A stretch of DNA of 64,000 nucleotides from Zongyangia hominis (GCF_014385095.1 NZ_JACRTC010000001.1:248001-312000); one strand, 5' to 3'. Counted from the stretch's first letter, positions 44,279-53,590 are shown. Notes: a model not told the origin generated them from the sequence alone. Made by a program: numbers and translations.

Positions 44279-45775
44279 ATGGCAATTGCAGGACTGGACG
44301 TAGGCACCAGCGGGTGCAAATTCACGATCATCAACGACGCGGGGGAGGTGTGCGGCACCGACTACTGCGCTTATGAGGCCATCCGGGAGGGGGGCTATCA
44401 CGAGCTGGACGGCCACGACATCTGGAACGCGGTCAAGCAGGTCATCCGCAACGCGGCGGCCCAGTGTCCCGAGGAGACCATCGAGGCCTTCGGCGTGGAC
44501 TCCTTGGGCGAGATGACCATCCCCATGGACAAGGACGACAACATGATCGGCCGGGGCATCATATACACCGACTGGCGCGGGGAAGAGGAAATGAACGAGC
44601 TCACCGAGAAGATGGGGGGCAAGGCCCGGATCATGGAGATCACCGGCGTCGCGCCGGCCACCTTCTTTACCGTGTGCAAAGTGATGTGGCTCAAGCGCCA
44701 CACCGATATCTACGACCGGGCGGACAAACTGCCTCTCATCGAGGACTTCATCATCTACCTGCTCACCGGCAAGCGGATGATCAGCTATTCCCTAGCCGCC
44801 CGCACCATGGCGCTGGATATCCGGACCCTCACATGGTCCCAGGAGATCTGCGACGCGGCGGGCATCGACCCGAGAAAGTTTTCCACGCCGGTGCCGTCGG
44901 GCACCATTGTGGGCCCGGTCAAACCGGAGCTTGCAAAAGAGCTGGGACTTTCCCCCGAGACGCGGGTGTGCACCGGCGGTCATGACCAGGCCTGCTGCGC
45001 CGTGGGGTCCGGCGTGCTGCGCCCGGGGATTTGCTGCGACGTCACCGGGACCATTCATGTCTCCACCATGTATGTGGAGAAATTCGAGCCCGACGACTTC
45101 CTGCTCAACAATACCATCCCCACCGTGCCCCACGCGGTCAAAGGCGCTTACTATTCCTACACCGAGACGGCCACCGGCGGCGTGCTGCTCCAGTGGTTTA
45201 GGGACACCATCGCCCGCTACGAATACGAGCTGGCGAAAAAAGAGGGGAAGGACATCTACTACGAGCTGGACAAACAGGTGAGGGACGCCCCCAGCGGCCT
45301 GCTTATCACCCCCCACTTTGCCGGAACGGGGACGCCCGATCACAATCCCCACGCCCGGGCGGCCATCCTCAACGTCTCGCTGGAGACCAAGCCCATCGAC
45401 ATCTACAAGGGACTGATGGAGGGGCTTGCCTACGAGATGCGCACCTTCTACGACCTGCTGGAAGGGGAGGGCATCCGCATCGACGAGTTCAGAGCCGGCG
45501 GAGGCGGGGCCAAGAGCCCGGTCTGGCTGCAAATCAAGGCGGACATCACCGGAAAGTCCTTTACCGCGCTCAAAAACGCCGAGGCGGGCACGGTGGGGTG
45601 CATCATGCTCACCGGTGTGGCGCTGGGAAAATACAAAGATCTCAGCGAGGCGGCCGACCGCTTAATTCGACTTGGTAAGACCTACGTACCAAACCCAGAG
45701 AAGTCAAAAATCTATGATGAATACTATGAAAAATACAAGAGGATGTACGCAGGAGTTAAAGAAATCATGAAATAA
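44279..45775 (+). CDS. FGGY carbohydrate kinase, paralogue 3
   Basis: 498 residues with LDVGTSGCKFTI, GGHDQACCAVGSG (D236) and AGGGGAKSPVWLQIKADITG. It is colinear with paralogues 1 and 2 over its whole length, so the trio arose by tandem duplication. The variable positions flanking residues 78-90 (GEMTIPMDK here, GESAFPFDK and GETVALLDK in the others) lie where xylulokinases contact the sugar, so substrate specificity may have diverged. It is the last kinase; 231 bases separate it from the first aldolase. Confidence 0.9.
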   Translation: MAIAGLDVGTSGCKFTIINDAGEVCGTDYCAYEAIREGGYHELDGHDIWNAVKQVIRNAAAQCPEETIEAFGVDSLGEMTIPMDKDDNMIGRGIIYTDWRGEEEMNELTEKMGGKARIMEITGVAPATFFTVCKVMWLKRHTDIYDRADKLPLIEDFIIYLLTGKRMISYSLAARTMALDIRTLTWSQEICDAAGIDPRKFSTPVPSGTIVGPVKPELAKELGLSPETRVCTGGHDQACCAVGSGVLRPGICCDVTGTIHVSTMYVEKFEPDDFLLNNTIPTVPHAVKGAYYSYTETATGGVLLQWFRDTIARYEYELAKKEGKDIYYELDKQVRDAPSGLLITPHFAGTGTPDHNPHARAAILNVSLETKPIDIYKGLMEGLAYEMRTFYDLLEGEGIRIDEFRAGGGGAKSPVWLQIKADITGKSFTALKNAEAGTVGCIMLTGVALGKYKDLSEAADRLIRLGKTYVPNPEKSKIYDEYYEKYKRMYAGVKEIMK

Positions 45776-45857
45776 GTACGTACAACTTTGTTGAAAGAGC
45801 ATGAAAATTAAGAAGTAAGTCTGTGCAGTTGTTATATCAGAACTTTATAAAATGTTA

Positions 45858-45886
45858 TTGCGCTCATCCGGCAAAAAGGGTATAAT
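45858..45886 (+). promoter_or_regulatory. Promoter of the aldolase pair
   Basis: TTGCGC (45858-45863), a 17-base spacer and a perfect TATAAT (45881-45886), about 115 bases before the first aldolase. Confidence 0.6.
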
Positions 45887-45972
45887 GAACGTGGATTCAG
45901 ACAGTAAGCGGCCTGGTTCCACAGTAGATATATCTCACTGAACATTCATGCTTAACCCCATTGCAGACGAAA

Positions 45973-45994
45973 TTATTTTAAAATTTTAAAATAA
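45973..45994. repeat. 22-base AT-only perfect palindrome before aldolase 1
   Basis: A perfect inverted repeat centred at 45983/45984, made only of A and T. Its right end touches the AAGGAG ribosome site (45993-45998), so protein binding or RNA folding here could control translation or transcription. Confidence 0.6.
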
Positions 45995-46006
45995 GGAGTA
46001 ATGAAA

Positions 46007-46888
46007 ATGTTAGTTAATTTTGCAGACATATTGAAAGACGCCGAAAAAGGCAATTATGCCGTCGGTGGCTTCAATACTCCGACTCTGGAAACGCTGAAAG
46101 CGGTTATCGACGCGGCCCAGGAGATGAACTCCCCGGTCATGATCAACCATGCGGAGGGCGACCAGTGCGTTGTTGACATCGACGTCATCGGGCCTCTGAT
46201 GATCGAGTATGCCAAAAAGGCCACCGTTCCCGTCGCCGTCCATGTGGACCACGGCCTGACCGATGACTTCGTTCTGCGCGCTGTCAGAGCGGGATTCACC
46301 TCCATCATGTATGATATGTCTGCCTATGACTTTGAAACTAACGTGGAAAAGACTTCTAAATTCGTCAAAATCGCCCACAGCATGGGCGTTTCTGTCGAGG
46401 CCATGATCAACGAGATGCCCGCCAACATGCCCGGCAAAGGCATGACCATCGGCTGGAACACCGAGAGAACCGACGATATCCCCTTAAGCGAGTTCTTCAC
46501 CAGACCTGGCGAGGCCGGTGAATTCTGCGAGAGAACCGGCGTTGACGCGCTGACCGTTTCCTTCGGCACCGTCCACGGCAAATATGTTGCCAAACCGGTT
46601 CTGGATATCCAGAGACTCACCGAGATCAAAGCCAAGACCCCCAACACCTCCCTTGTCATGCACGGTGGTTCCGGCGTTGACGCCAATCAGGTAAGAGACG
46701 CCATCAGCCACGGTGTGAAAAAGATCAACTACTACACCGCGATGACCACCGCCCCCGCCCCCGAAATCCTCAAGACCATCGAGGGCAGCAAAGATCCCAT
46801 CTACTTTGAAAACATCGCGCAGATGGGCTACGAAATCATGAAAGAGAAATGCATGGAAGCCATCAAGGTCTTCTTGAATAAAGACTAG
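46007..46888 (+). CDS. Class II ketose-bisphosphate aldolase, paralogue 1 (GatY/KbaY/Fba-like)
   Basis: 293 residues from the second ATG (46007), eight bases after AAGGAG; the ATG at 46001 is too close and the paralogue also begins MLV. Class II aldolases split ketose bisphosphates or ketose 1-phosphates to DHAP and an aldehyde using zinc. D81 and H82 (HVDHG), H190 (GTVHG) and H219 (MHGGSG) are in place. The stretch after E131 reads EAMINEMPANMPG in place of the common EAELG, and an insertion-like loop follows (about 136-158), so specificity may differ from that of paralogue 2. Confidence 0.92.
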   Translation: MLVNFADILKDAEKGNYAVGGFNTPTLETLKAVIDAAQEMNSPVMINHAEGDQCVVDIDVIGPLMIEYAKKATVPVAVHVDHGLTDDFVLRAVRAGFTSIMYDMSAYDFETNVEKTSKFVKIAHSMGVSVEAMINEMPANMPGKGMTIGWNTERTDDIPLSEFFTRPGEAGEFCERTGVDALTVSFGTVHGKYVAKPVLDIQRLTEIKAKTPNTSLVMHGGSGVDANQVRDAISHGVKKINYYTAMTTAPAPEILKTIEGSKDPIYFENIAQMGYEIMKEKCMEAIKVFLNKD

Positions 46889-46984
46889 TTCTTCCCTCGC
46901 TGATTTTGTATTGTACATGGGCGCCGCATCGGGCGGCTGCCGGAAACACGTGATCTGAATACTTACGACAAGGAGAAATGAAAG

Positions 46985-47854
46985 ATGTTAGTTACTTTGG
47001 CTGAAATCTTCAAAGACGCCAAAAAAGGCAATTATGCCGTTGGCGCATTCAATACACCGACCTTTGAGGCTGTGCGCGCCGTCATCGCCGCCGCTGAGGA
47101 AATGAACTGCCCGGTCATCCTGGACCATGCGGAAGGCCACGAGTGGTTTACCAAGATCGAGGACATCGGCCCGGTCATGCTCGAGTATGCAAAGAAAGCA
47201 AAAGTTCCCGTCTGCTGCCATCTGGACCACGGCGTTTCTCCCTCCATGCTGTGGAGAGCCGTCCGAGTGGGCTTCCCCTCCGTCATGTATGACTGCTCTG
47301 TCATGCCTTACGAGGAGAACATCGCTAATGTCAAAGAGTTTGTTGCCCTGGCGCACAAAATGGGCATGACGGTGGAAGCGGAGCTTGGCAAAATGCCCAA
47401 CAAAGAGGCCGGCACCGTCGACGCTGACGGCAGCGTGGTGGAGTACAAGCCCGAAGACCTGTATACCGATCCTTCCGAGGCGGCCCGCTTCTGCGAGGAG
47501 ACGAAGTGCGACGCGCTGGCCATCTCCTTCGGCACCGTTCACGGCTTCTACAGAACCAAACCGAAACTGGATACCAATGTAGTGGCCGAAGTGCAGAAGG
47601 TCATTCCTGAGAATGTGGGCCTTGTTATGCACGGCGGTTCCGGCGTCAGTCCGGAGGGCTTCAAGTCCGCTATCAACAACGGCATCCGGAAGATCAACTA
47701 CTACACCTACATGGCGACCGCTCCTTCCAAACACATCGCCGAGCATATTAAGAACGCCGACGACCTGGTTGGTTTCCAGATCATTTCCAACCTGGGCATC
47801 AAATACATGCAGGAAAACGCAATGGAAGCAATGAAAGTTTTCATGAACAAGTAA
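46985..47854 (+). CDS. Class II ketose-bisphosphate aldolase, paralogue 2
   Basis: 289 residues. D81, H82 (HLDHG), E131 (VEAELG), H186 (GTVHG) and H216 (MHGGSG) form the zinc and catalytic set. It is colinear with paralogue 1, whose N-terminus is nearly the same (MLVxxAxIxKDAxKGNYAVG), showing tandem duplication. AAGGAG precedes the ATG. It probably cleaves the phosphorylated product of one of the upstream kinases. A bidirectional terminator follows. Confidence 0.92.
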   Translation: MLVTLAEIFKDAKKGNYAVGAFNTPTFEAVRAVIAAAEEMNCPVILDHAEGHEWFTKIEDIGPVMLEYAKKAKVPVCCHLDHGVSPSMLWRAVRVGFPSVMYDCSVMPYEENIANVKEFVALAHKMGMTVEAELGKMPNKEAGTVDADGSVVEYKPEDLYTDPSEAARFCEETKCDALAISFGTVHGFYRTKPKLDTNVVAEVQKVIPENVGLVMHGGSGVSPEGFKSAINNGIRKINYYTYMATAPSKHIAEHIKNADDLVGFQIISNLGIKYMQENAMEAMKVFMNK

Positions 47855-47864
47855 GTGCAAAGAT

Positions 47865-47899
47865 AAAAGGGGCCGTCCCGATGGGACGGCCCCTTTTGT
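47865..47899. terminator. Bidirectional terminator
   Basis: A 15-base-pair stem (47865-47879 with 47883-47897), loop GAT, A run on the left and T run on the right. It serves both the aldolase and the convergent DUF4432 gene. Confidence 0.92.
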
Positions 47900-47907
47900 T
47901 ATTGCTT

Positions 47908-48960
47908 TTATTTGAGGGAAGATTGGAAAGCCTTGACCGCTTCCAGGTCTTTCTCCCCGTCGATAACCTCATAAATCAGGGTATTGCGAACCTTTTCGCC
48001 GGGCTGGAGGTATTTGATATTGCCGTCGGCTTTGGCTTTGGCGCGGGTATCGATTTCGCAGTTGCAGGGCTCGAGGCCCAGGGCGTAACAGCCGGAAGCC
48101 GGGTTCTTCCACTGGACCAGATGGTCGAGGACCTTCTTATTAAAGCGAACCGAGAGCCCCATGCCGATGTCGTCGTTATAGACCCCCACCATGGTGTTGC
48201 CGTCGGCGTCGGTCTTTAGATCGTGGTAGTAGCAGCGCTCCTCAATGCCGTCGATGGGCGCCTCAAAGGTGCTCCAACTCTCGAGGGCCTGGGCGGCAAA
48301 GTCGGTGCGGGGGCGCACATTGGCGCTGGGGATGAGGAGCTGCGCGTTCTCCGAAAGGAGGGGATAGCCGAAGTTGCAGTGATAAAGCAGCATAAAGGGG
48401 GAGGCGGTGAAGCCCGCGTTTTGGAAGGTATCGGAAATGGTGATGGTTTTCCCGCCATAGGCCGCCCGGATTTCCCGGGTCATTACGAGGTTTTTGAGCC
48501 CCTGCTTGGCTTCCCGCATCCGGCCTTTCATGACGACGGTGGGGTTGCCGGCGGCATCCTCGTCCACCCAGACCCCATAATCCTCCGCCGGGGTGTGGGA
48601 GAGCCTGCCGTGGAGACCTAGGATTTCGCTGTCGTTTTCACTGGGGCTGCCAATGTTGGAAAGCCCGCAGGTGCTCAGACTGCCGGCGGTAAAGCCATAC
48701 AAAAAGTCCAGATCCCGCTCTAGGAAATAGGCGGGGGATACGACGCCCACCGGGCCGATATAGCTCAAATTGCGCCCGCGGTAGGAGAGATAATAGGGGT
48801 CCATACAGCGGTCGGCGAACACGGTAAACTCCAAACCGGTGTCCATTTTGACACTGGTTGCCTTGACTCCGTCCATCCGTCCGCCGCACAGACGGTAGGT
48901 GCGCACATCGAATAACTGGCTCATATGGCCGAGATACTTCTTTTTTTCCTGAAAACTCAT
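47908..48960 (-). CDS. DUF4432 / aldose 1-epimerase-like protein
   Basis: 350 residues from the ATG at 48960, which has AGGTG upstream. It has the galactose mutarotase-like fold pattern, with DRCMDPYYLSYRG near 45-60, GLHGRLSHTPAEDY near 115, LLYHCNFGYP near 195 and the C-terminal LEPCNCE. Family members are thought to interconvert sugar anomers. It converges on the aldolases and may prepare the sugar that the kinases use. Confidence 0.82.
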   Translation of the reverse strand: MSFQEKKKYLGHMSQLFDVRTYRLCGGRMDGVKATSVKMDTGLEFTVFADRCMDPYYLSYRGRNLSYIGPVGVVSPAYFLERDLDFLYGFTAGSLSTCGLSNIGSPSENDSEILGLHGRLSHTPAEDYGVWVDEDAAGNPTVVMKGRMREAKQGLKNLVMTREIRAAYGGKTITISDTFQNAGFTASPFMLLYHCNFGYPLLSENAQLLIPSANVRPRTDFAAQALESWSTFEAPIDGIEERCYYHDLKTDADGNTMVGVYNDDIGMGLSVRFNKKVLDHLVQWKNPASGCYALGLEPCNCEIDTRAKAKADGNIKYLQPGEKVRNTLIYEVIDGEKDLEAVKAFQSSLK

Positions 48961-49411
48961 AGATGACACCTGCTTTCTCCTGATTGAGATGCTCAAACTC
49001 GTGGTATCCGGTTGATGCTTCTTTCATTCTACCACAAACAACAGCGGTCGGACTAAGAAATCGAAAGAATGGTGTAAAATTTTTAGATAGTTTTTTGCTG
49101 TTCCCTACAAAGGGGCAAAATAGGCGCGATGGGGAGAATTTGGATGGATAAGGTGGGAAAAGCAGGGAAAACCCGAGAAAAATTCAGAAAATATACACAC
49201 CTTTGGGATAAGAATCCGCTAAAATTCTAATTATAGAAATAAGAAGAAAATGTTTTGCAGGATGCGAAGCCGGGAAATGCACCTGTCGGTGAGAGCAAAC
49301 GAGGAAATCGGAGCCATTTGTCAATAGCGTCAATATTTTTGGATGTACCGGAAACGAATTGTGAGGATTCACGATAAATGTCTGATTTTTTTGTAAATAT
49401 GCTCTAATTAA
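48961..49411. other. Long intergenic region, no gene seen
   Basis: AT-richer than its surroundings, with no open frame that has a ribosome site. On the reverse strand TAGAAT (49026-49031) may be the -10 of the DUF4432 gene. The rest appears to be upstream sequence of the glycan operon promoter. Confidence 0.4.
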
Positions 49412-49440
49412 TTGACAGAAAAGCGTGGTAAACGTATAAT
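49412..49440 (+). promoter_or_regulatory. Consensus promoter of the surface-glycan operon
   Basis: Perfect TTGACA (49412-49417), a 17-base spacer and perfect TATAAT (49435-49440). No further strong promoter or terminator is seen for about 12 kb, so the whole glycan cluster may depend on it. Confidence 0.82.
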
Positions 49441-49446
49441 GATGGT

Positions 49447-49597
49447 ATGATTTGCTAAAGGCTGCGCTCCCATATTTTTCTGAAAATGGCGATGTTTGTC
49501 GGGACAAAGGTGTGTCCAGGACAGATATTGCCTCGTTTATTGCATGAGGAGAAATTGAGGCTTGCATTGCGGCAAGGACCTTACTGCGGAGGTTAGA
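49447..49597 (+). promoter_or_regulatory. Structured leader of the glycan operon
   Basis: About 150 bases. GGACA (49502-49506) pairs with TGTCC (49513-49517). CCTC (49531-49534) can pair either with GAGG at 49546-49549 or, as GCCTC, with GAGGC at 49557-49561, while TTGCC (49528-49532) can also pair with GGCAA (49571-49575). Such mutually exclusive stems suggest attenuation or antitermination, but no T run marks a terminator. Confidence 0.35.
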
Positions 49598-51487
49598 ATG
49601 AAGAAAGCAAGCAGAATTTTTTATATAGCTTCCCTTGTCATCTGGGATTTTCTCTGTACCTGGTTTTCGGTGCAGATCGGCTTTAAACTGAAATTTGGTT
49701 TTTTCCGCGCCATCCCCAAGTATTATTTGAATAACCAAGGAAGCTATATCCTTTTTTGCGCCTTGGTCATTATCGGACTCAATATTATTTTTCGCTGTTA
49801 TAATTCCATCTGGCGTCACGCGGGGCTTTCCGAGGTCATCCGGCTGGTCTGTTCCTCCTTCCTCTTCGGTGTGATCGCCATCTCCACCGACCGCATCCTG
49901 CGCCAGGGCATCCCATTTGAAGTGATGCTGCTCATCACCGGGCTCATATTCCTGACCATGCTGCTGGGCCGGTTTTCGGTGGCCGTGGTCAACTTTACGA
50001 AGAATAAGCTGCGCAGCGTGCGCAAGAAAAAGCAGATGCGCCATGTCCTCATCTACGGCGCGGGGGAGCTGGGCGCATATCTGCACAAAAAGCTCTATGA
50101 CCACCCCGAGGACGGCATGCGGGTGGTTGCCTTTTTGGATGACAAGAAAGAGCTGCACGGGTGTAAGGTGTCCGGCATCCGGGTCTACGGCGGCTTCGAC
50201 GAGCTGCCCGAAATCCTGGACGATCTGGCGGTGGACGAGGTCATTGTGGCCATCGCCAACGCCGACAAGGACTTCCTCAAGCAGCTCATCCGGGTCTGCA
50301 AGTCCCGCAAGTGCGTCATCCGGCGCTTTGGCACCATCGACAATTTAGAAGAGCGGGTGGAGAACGCCCGGCTCAACACCATCAATTTGGAGGAGCTGCT
50401 CCGCCGGGACAGCGTCCATCTCAATATGAAGGCGGTCAAGAACTTTGTCCAGGACAAAGTGGTCCTGGTCACCGGCGGCTGTGGCTCCATCGGCTCGGAA
50501 ATTTGCCGCCAGGTGCTGCGCTACGGCGCTAAGAGGCTCATCGTCTTCGACATCAATGAAAACGGCCTCTTCGCCTTTGACAACGAGCTCAAGGAGGTCT
50601 ACGACCAGTCGCGCTACTCCATCCGTCTGGGCTCGGTGCGGGACCGCAAGCGGATGGACGAAATCTTCAAGGAATTTGAGCCGCAGCTTGTGTTCCACGC
50701 GGCGGCCCACAAGCATGTGCCGATGATGGAATTAAACCCCAAGGAAGCCATTAAAAACAACGTCTTCGGCACCATCAACGTAGCCCAGATCGCCATCAAT
50801 CATCAGGCGGAAAAGTTTATCCTCATCTCCACCGACAAGGCGGTCAACCCCACCAACATCATGGGCGCCTCCAAGCGCATCGCCGAGATGGTGATTCAAA
50901 TGATGGACAAGGTGTCCGACGAGACCGACTTTGCCGCGGTGCGCTTCGGCAATGTCTTAGGCTCCAACGGCAGCGTGGTGCCCTTCTTCCAAAAGCAGAT
51001 CGAGGAGGGGGGACCGGTCACCGTCACCCATCCCGAGATGCGCCGCTACTTCATGACCATTCCGGAGGCGGTCCAGCTGGTGCTGGAAGCCGGAGCCATG
51101 GCCCAGGGCGGGGAAATCTTCGTGCTGGATATGGGGGAGCCGGTGCTCATCTACGACCTGGCCTGCGACATGATCCGCCTGTCGGGCCTGGAGCCGGAAA
51201 AGGATATCCAGATTGTCTTCACGGGGCTCAGACCCGGCGAAAAGCTCTTTGAGGAAATCAGCCTCGCGGAGGAAAACACCACGAAGACCTCCAACAATAA
51301 AATTTATATCAATAAGCCGGTGGACAACGACTTTAACTGGTTTGCCCAGAATGTCAAGCATCTGGAGGAAACCCTCACCCTGCCGGGGATGGACGAAATG
51401 TTCGACTCGGTCAAGGATATCGTATCCACCTTTGAGCACAATGATAATGTCAAGGAAATTTACGGCAATGAATCGGCAGACCGATAA
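49598..51487 (+). CDS. Membrane-bound nucleotide-sugar 4,6-dehydratase (CapD/WbpM/PglF family)
   Basis: 629 residues from the ATG at 49598 (GCGGAGG upstream). Four membrane segments (about 8-125) are followed by a first Rossmann-like region (LIYGAGELGAYL) and the SDR dehydratase domain with VTGGCGSIGSE near 291-301. As in WbpM/PglF, the catalytic tyrosine is replaced by methionine: S411-T412-D413, M422 and K426 in STDKAVNPTNIMGASKR. It converts UDP-GlcNAc to the 4-keto-6-deoxy sugar, the precursor of bacillosamine- or FucNAc-type residues. First gene of the glycan operon. Confidence 0.93.
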   Translation: MKKASRIFYIASLVIWDFLCTWFSVQIGFKLKFGFFRAIPKYYLNNQGSYILFCALVIIGLNIIFRCYNSIWRHAGLSEVIRLVCSSFLFGVIAISTDRILRQGIPFEVMLLITGLIFLTMLLGRFSVAVVNFTKNKLRSVRKKKQMRHVLIYGAGELGAYLHKKLYDHPEDGMRVVAFLDDKKELHGCKVSGIRVYGGFDELPEILDDLAVDEVIVAIANADKDFLKQLIRVCKSRKCVIRRFGTIDNLEERVENARLNTINLEELLRRDSVHLNMKAVKNFVQDKVVLVTGGCGSIGSEICRQVLRYGAKRLIVFDINENGLFAFDNELKEVYDQSRYSIRLGSVRDRKRMDEIFKEFEPQLVFHAAAHKHVPMMELNPKEAIKNNVFGTINVAQIAINHQAEKFILISTDKAVNPTNIMGASKRIAEMVIQMMDKVSDETDFAAVRFGNVLGSNGSVVPFFQKQIEEGGPVTVTHPEMRRYFMTIPEAVQLVLEAGAMAQGGEIFVLDMGEPVLIYDLACDMIRLSGLEPEKDIQIVFTGLRPGEKLFEEISLAEENTTKTSNNKIYINKPVDNDFNWFAQNVKHLEETLTLPGMDEMFDSVKDIVSTFEHNDNVKEIYGNESADR

Positions 51488-51526
51488 AATTCACCGCCTG
51501 TTTGGGCGGTTTGGAGGAATGTACTG

Positions 51527-52831
51527 ATGTACGCAAAGTTAATGGAGAAAATCGAAAACAGAACCGCCGTTCTGGGCGTTGTGGGCCTCGGTTATGTAGG
51601 CCTGCCGCTGGCCGTGGAGAAGGCCAAGGCCGGGTATACGGTCAAGGGCTTCGACGTCCAGACCAAGAAGGTGGACATGGTCAACGCGGGGCTCAACTAC
51701 ATCGGCGACGTTGTGGACAGCGACCTGAAAAAGATCGTGGACGAGGGCAAGCTGACGGCTTATGCTGATTTCTCCCACATCCGGGACTGCGACTGCGTGG
51801 CCATCTGTGTGCCGACCCCGCTGGACAAATACTATCAGCCGGACATTTCCTATGTGGAGTCCTCCGCCAAGGCGGTGGCCCAGTACGCAAAGCCCGGCAT
51901 GCTGGTGGTCTTAGAGAGCACCACTTACCCCGGCACCACCGAGGAAGTCATCCAGCCCCTGTTTGAGGAAAAGGGCTATGTGGTGGGCAAGGACGTGTTC
52001 CTGGCCTTCTCCCCCGAGCGGGTGGACCCGGGCAACAAGGAGTTTAAGACCAAGAACACCCCGAAGGTGGTGGGCGGCGTCACGCCCGAGTGCACTAAGC
52101 TTGCGGCGAAACTCTACGGCAACGTGCTCGACAGCGACATCTTTGAAGCCTCCAGCCCCAAGGTGGCGGAGATGGAAAAGATCTTGGAAAACACCTTCCG
52201 CAACATCAATATCGCTTTGGCCAACGAGATGGCCATCCTCTGCAAGCGGATGAACATCCCGGTCTGGGAGGTCATCGACGCGGCCAAGACCAAGCCCTAC
52301 GGCTTTATGGCCTTCTATCCCGGTCCCGGCCTCGGCGGCCACTGCATCCCCATCGACCCGTTTTATCTGACCTGGAAGGCCAGAGGCTATGACTACCACA
52401 CCCGCCTGATCGAGATTGCCGGCGAAATCAACAACAACATGCCCGAGTATGTGATCGAGCGCATCAGCCACATGCTCAACCGGGACAAAAAGAGCATCAA
52501 CGGCTCCAAAATCCTGCTGCTGGGCGTGGCCTATAAACCGGACATCGACGACCTGCGGGAATCCCCGGCGCTCAAGGTCATCGAGCATCTCGAGAAGTTC
52601 GGAGCGGAGCTTGTGATCAACGAGCCTTTTGTGAAGGACTTTTCCCACAACGGCAAGCAGTACCACTCCGAAGAGCTCACCGACGCACTCATTGAGGACG
52701 CCGACATCGTGGTGGTGCTCACCAACCACTCCTGCTACGACGCGAAACACATCGTGGACAAGGCGAAGATGGTCTTCGACACCCGCAATCTGACGAAAGG
52801 CATCGAGGCGGAGCATCTGGAGCGACTCTAA
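51527..52831 (+). CDS. UDP-N-acetyl-hexosamine 6-dehydrogenase (WbpA/WecC-like)
   Basis: 434 residues. It oxidises UDP-GlcNAc or UDP-ManNAc to the uronic acid with NAD. GLGYVGLPLA near 20-30 binds NAD, the catalytic C273 lies in GGHCIPIDP, and GVAYKPDIDDLRESP near 325-340 is the C-terminal UDP-binding motif. With the downstream Gfo/Idh, aminotransferase and acyltransferase genes, a WbpA-type role on UDP-GlcNAc is the better guess. GGAGG precedes the ATG. Confidence 0.93.
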   Translation: MYAKLMEKIENRTAVLGVVGLGYVGLPLAVEKAKAGYTVKGFDVQTKKVDMVNAGLNYIGDVVDSDLKKIVDEGKLTAYADFSHIRDCDCVAICVPTPLDKYYQPDISYVESSAKAVAQYAKPGMLVVLESTTYPGTTEEVIQPLFEEKGYVVGKDVFLAFSPERVDPGNKEFKTKNTPKVVGGVTPECTKLAAKLYGNVLDSDIFEASSPKVAEMEKILENTFRNINIALANEMAILCKRMNIPVWEVIDAAKTKPYGFMAFYPGPGLGGHCIPIDPFYLTWKARGYDYHTRLIEIAGEINNNMPEYVIERISHMLNRDKKSINGSKILLLGVAYKPDIDDLRESPALKVIEHLEKFGAELVINEPFVKDFSHNGKQYHSEELTDALIEDADIVVVLTNHSCYDAKHIVDKAKMVFDTRNLTKGIEAEHLERL

Positions 52832-52855
52832 TCCACAAAGATAGGGGCAAGGCTT

Positions 52856-53590
52856 ATGATCAGCGAGAAGGCGCGGATCGCATCGGACGCCGTGATCGGC
52901 GCGTATGCCGTCATTGAGGACGGCGTCGTCGTCGGCGAGGGATGTCAAATCGGGCACCACGTGGTGCTTCGCCGGGACACCCGCATCGGCAGCCATGTGC
53001 GCATCGACGACTTTGCCTGCATCGGGAAAGCGCCGATGAAGGCGGCCAACAGCGCCACCACCGGCGACCGGGAGCTCCCGGCGGCGGAAATCGGCGACGG
53101 CGCCATCATCGGGACCCATGCGGTCATCTACCGGGGGGCCAAGCTGGGTGAAAAGTGTCTGGCGGCAGATCAGGCCACCATCCGGGAGGATGTGACCGTG
53201 GGGGAGCGCACCATCATCGGCCGGGGCGTAACGGTGGAAAACTTCTGTCAAATCGGCGCCAACACCAAGATCGAGTCCAACGCCTACATCACCGCTTACA
53301 GCCATATCGGCGACCGGTGCTTCATCGCCCCGGGGGTCACCACTTCCAACGACAATTACGCGGGGCGTACCCGGGAGCGTTTTGCTCATTTTAAGGGCGT
53401 GACGGTGGAAAAAGGCGGCCGCATCGGCGCGGGCAGCGTTATCCTGCCGGGCGTTACCATCGGGGAGGACGCCCTGGTGGCCGCGGGCAGTGTGGTGACC
53501 AAGGACGTGTCGCCGCGGATGGTGGCCCTGGGCTCTCCGGCACGGGAAATCCGCCCGGTCCCGGAGGAGCAGCTGCTCGAAAACCAATAA
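52856..53590 (+). CDS. Hexapeptide-repeat acyltransferase (WbpD-like)
   Basis: 244 residues built almost entirely of left-handed beta-helix hexapeptide repeats (IASDAVIGAYAVIEDGVVVG and onwards), with the loop IGKAPMKAANSATTGDR and the late segment APGVTTSNDNYAGRTRERF. It probably acetylates the 3-amino group of UDP-GlcNAc(3N)A, the WbpD step, since the WbpA, WbpB and WbpE counterparts surround it. It is longer than WbpD, and acetylation of a 4-amino sugar (PglD role) is the alternative. Confidence 0.85.
   Translation: MISEKARIASDAVIGAYAVIEDGVVVGEGCQIGHHVVLRRDTRIGSHVRIDDFACIGKAPMKAANSATTGDRELPAAEIGDGAIIGTHAVIYRGAKLGEKCLAADQATIREDVTVGERTIIGRGVTVENFCQIGANTKIESNAYITAYSHIGDRCFIAPGVTTSNDNYAGRTRERFAHFKGVTVEKGGRIGAGSVILPGVTIGEDALVAAGSVVTKDVSPRMVALGSPAREIRPVPEEQLLENQ

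Noticed and set aside
49184..50158. Leftward open frame across the glycan operon promoter
   Set aside because: It crosses a consensus promoter and the dehydratase start and has no ribosome site. Low-complexity antisense composition.
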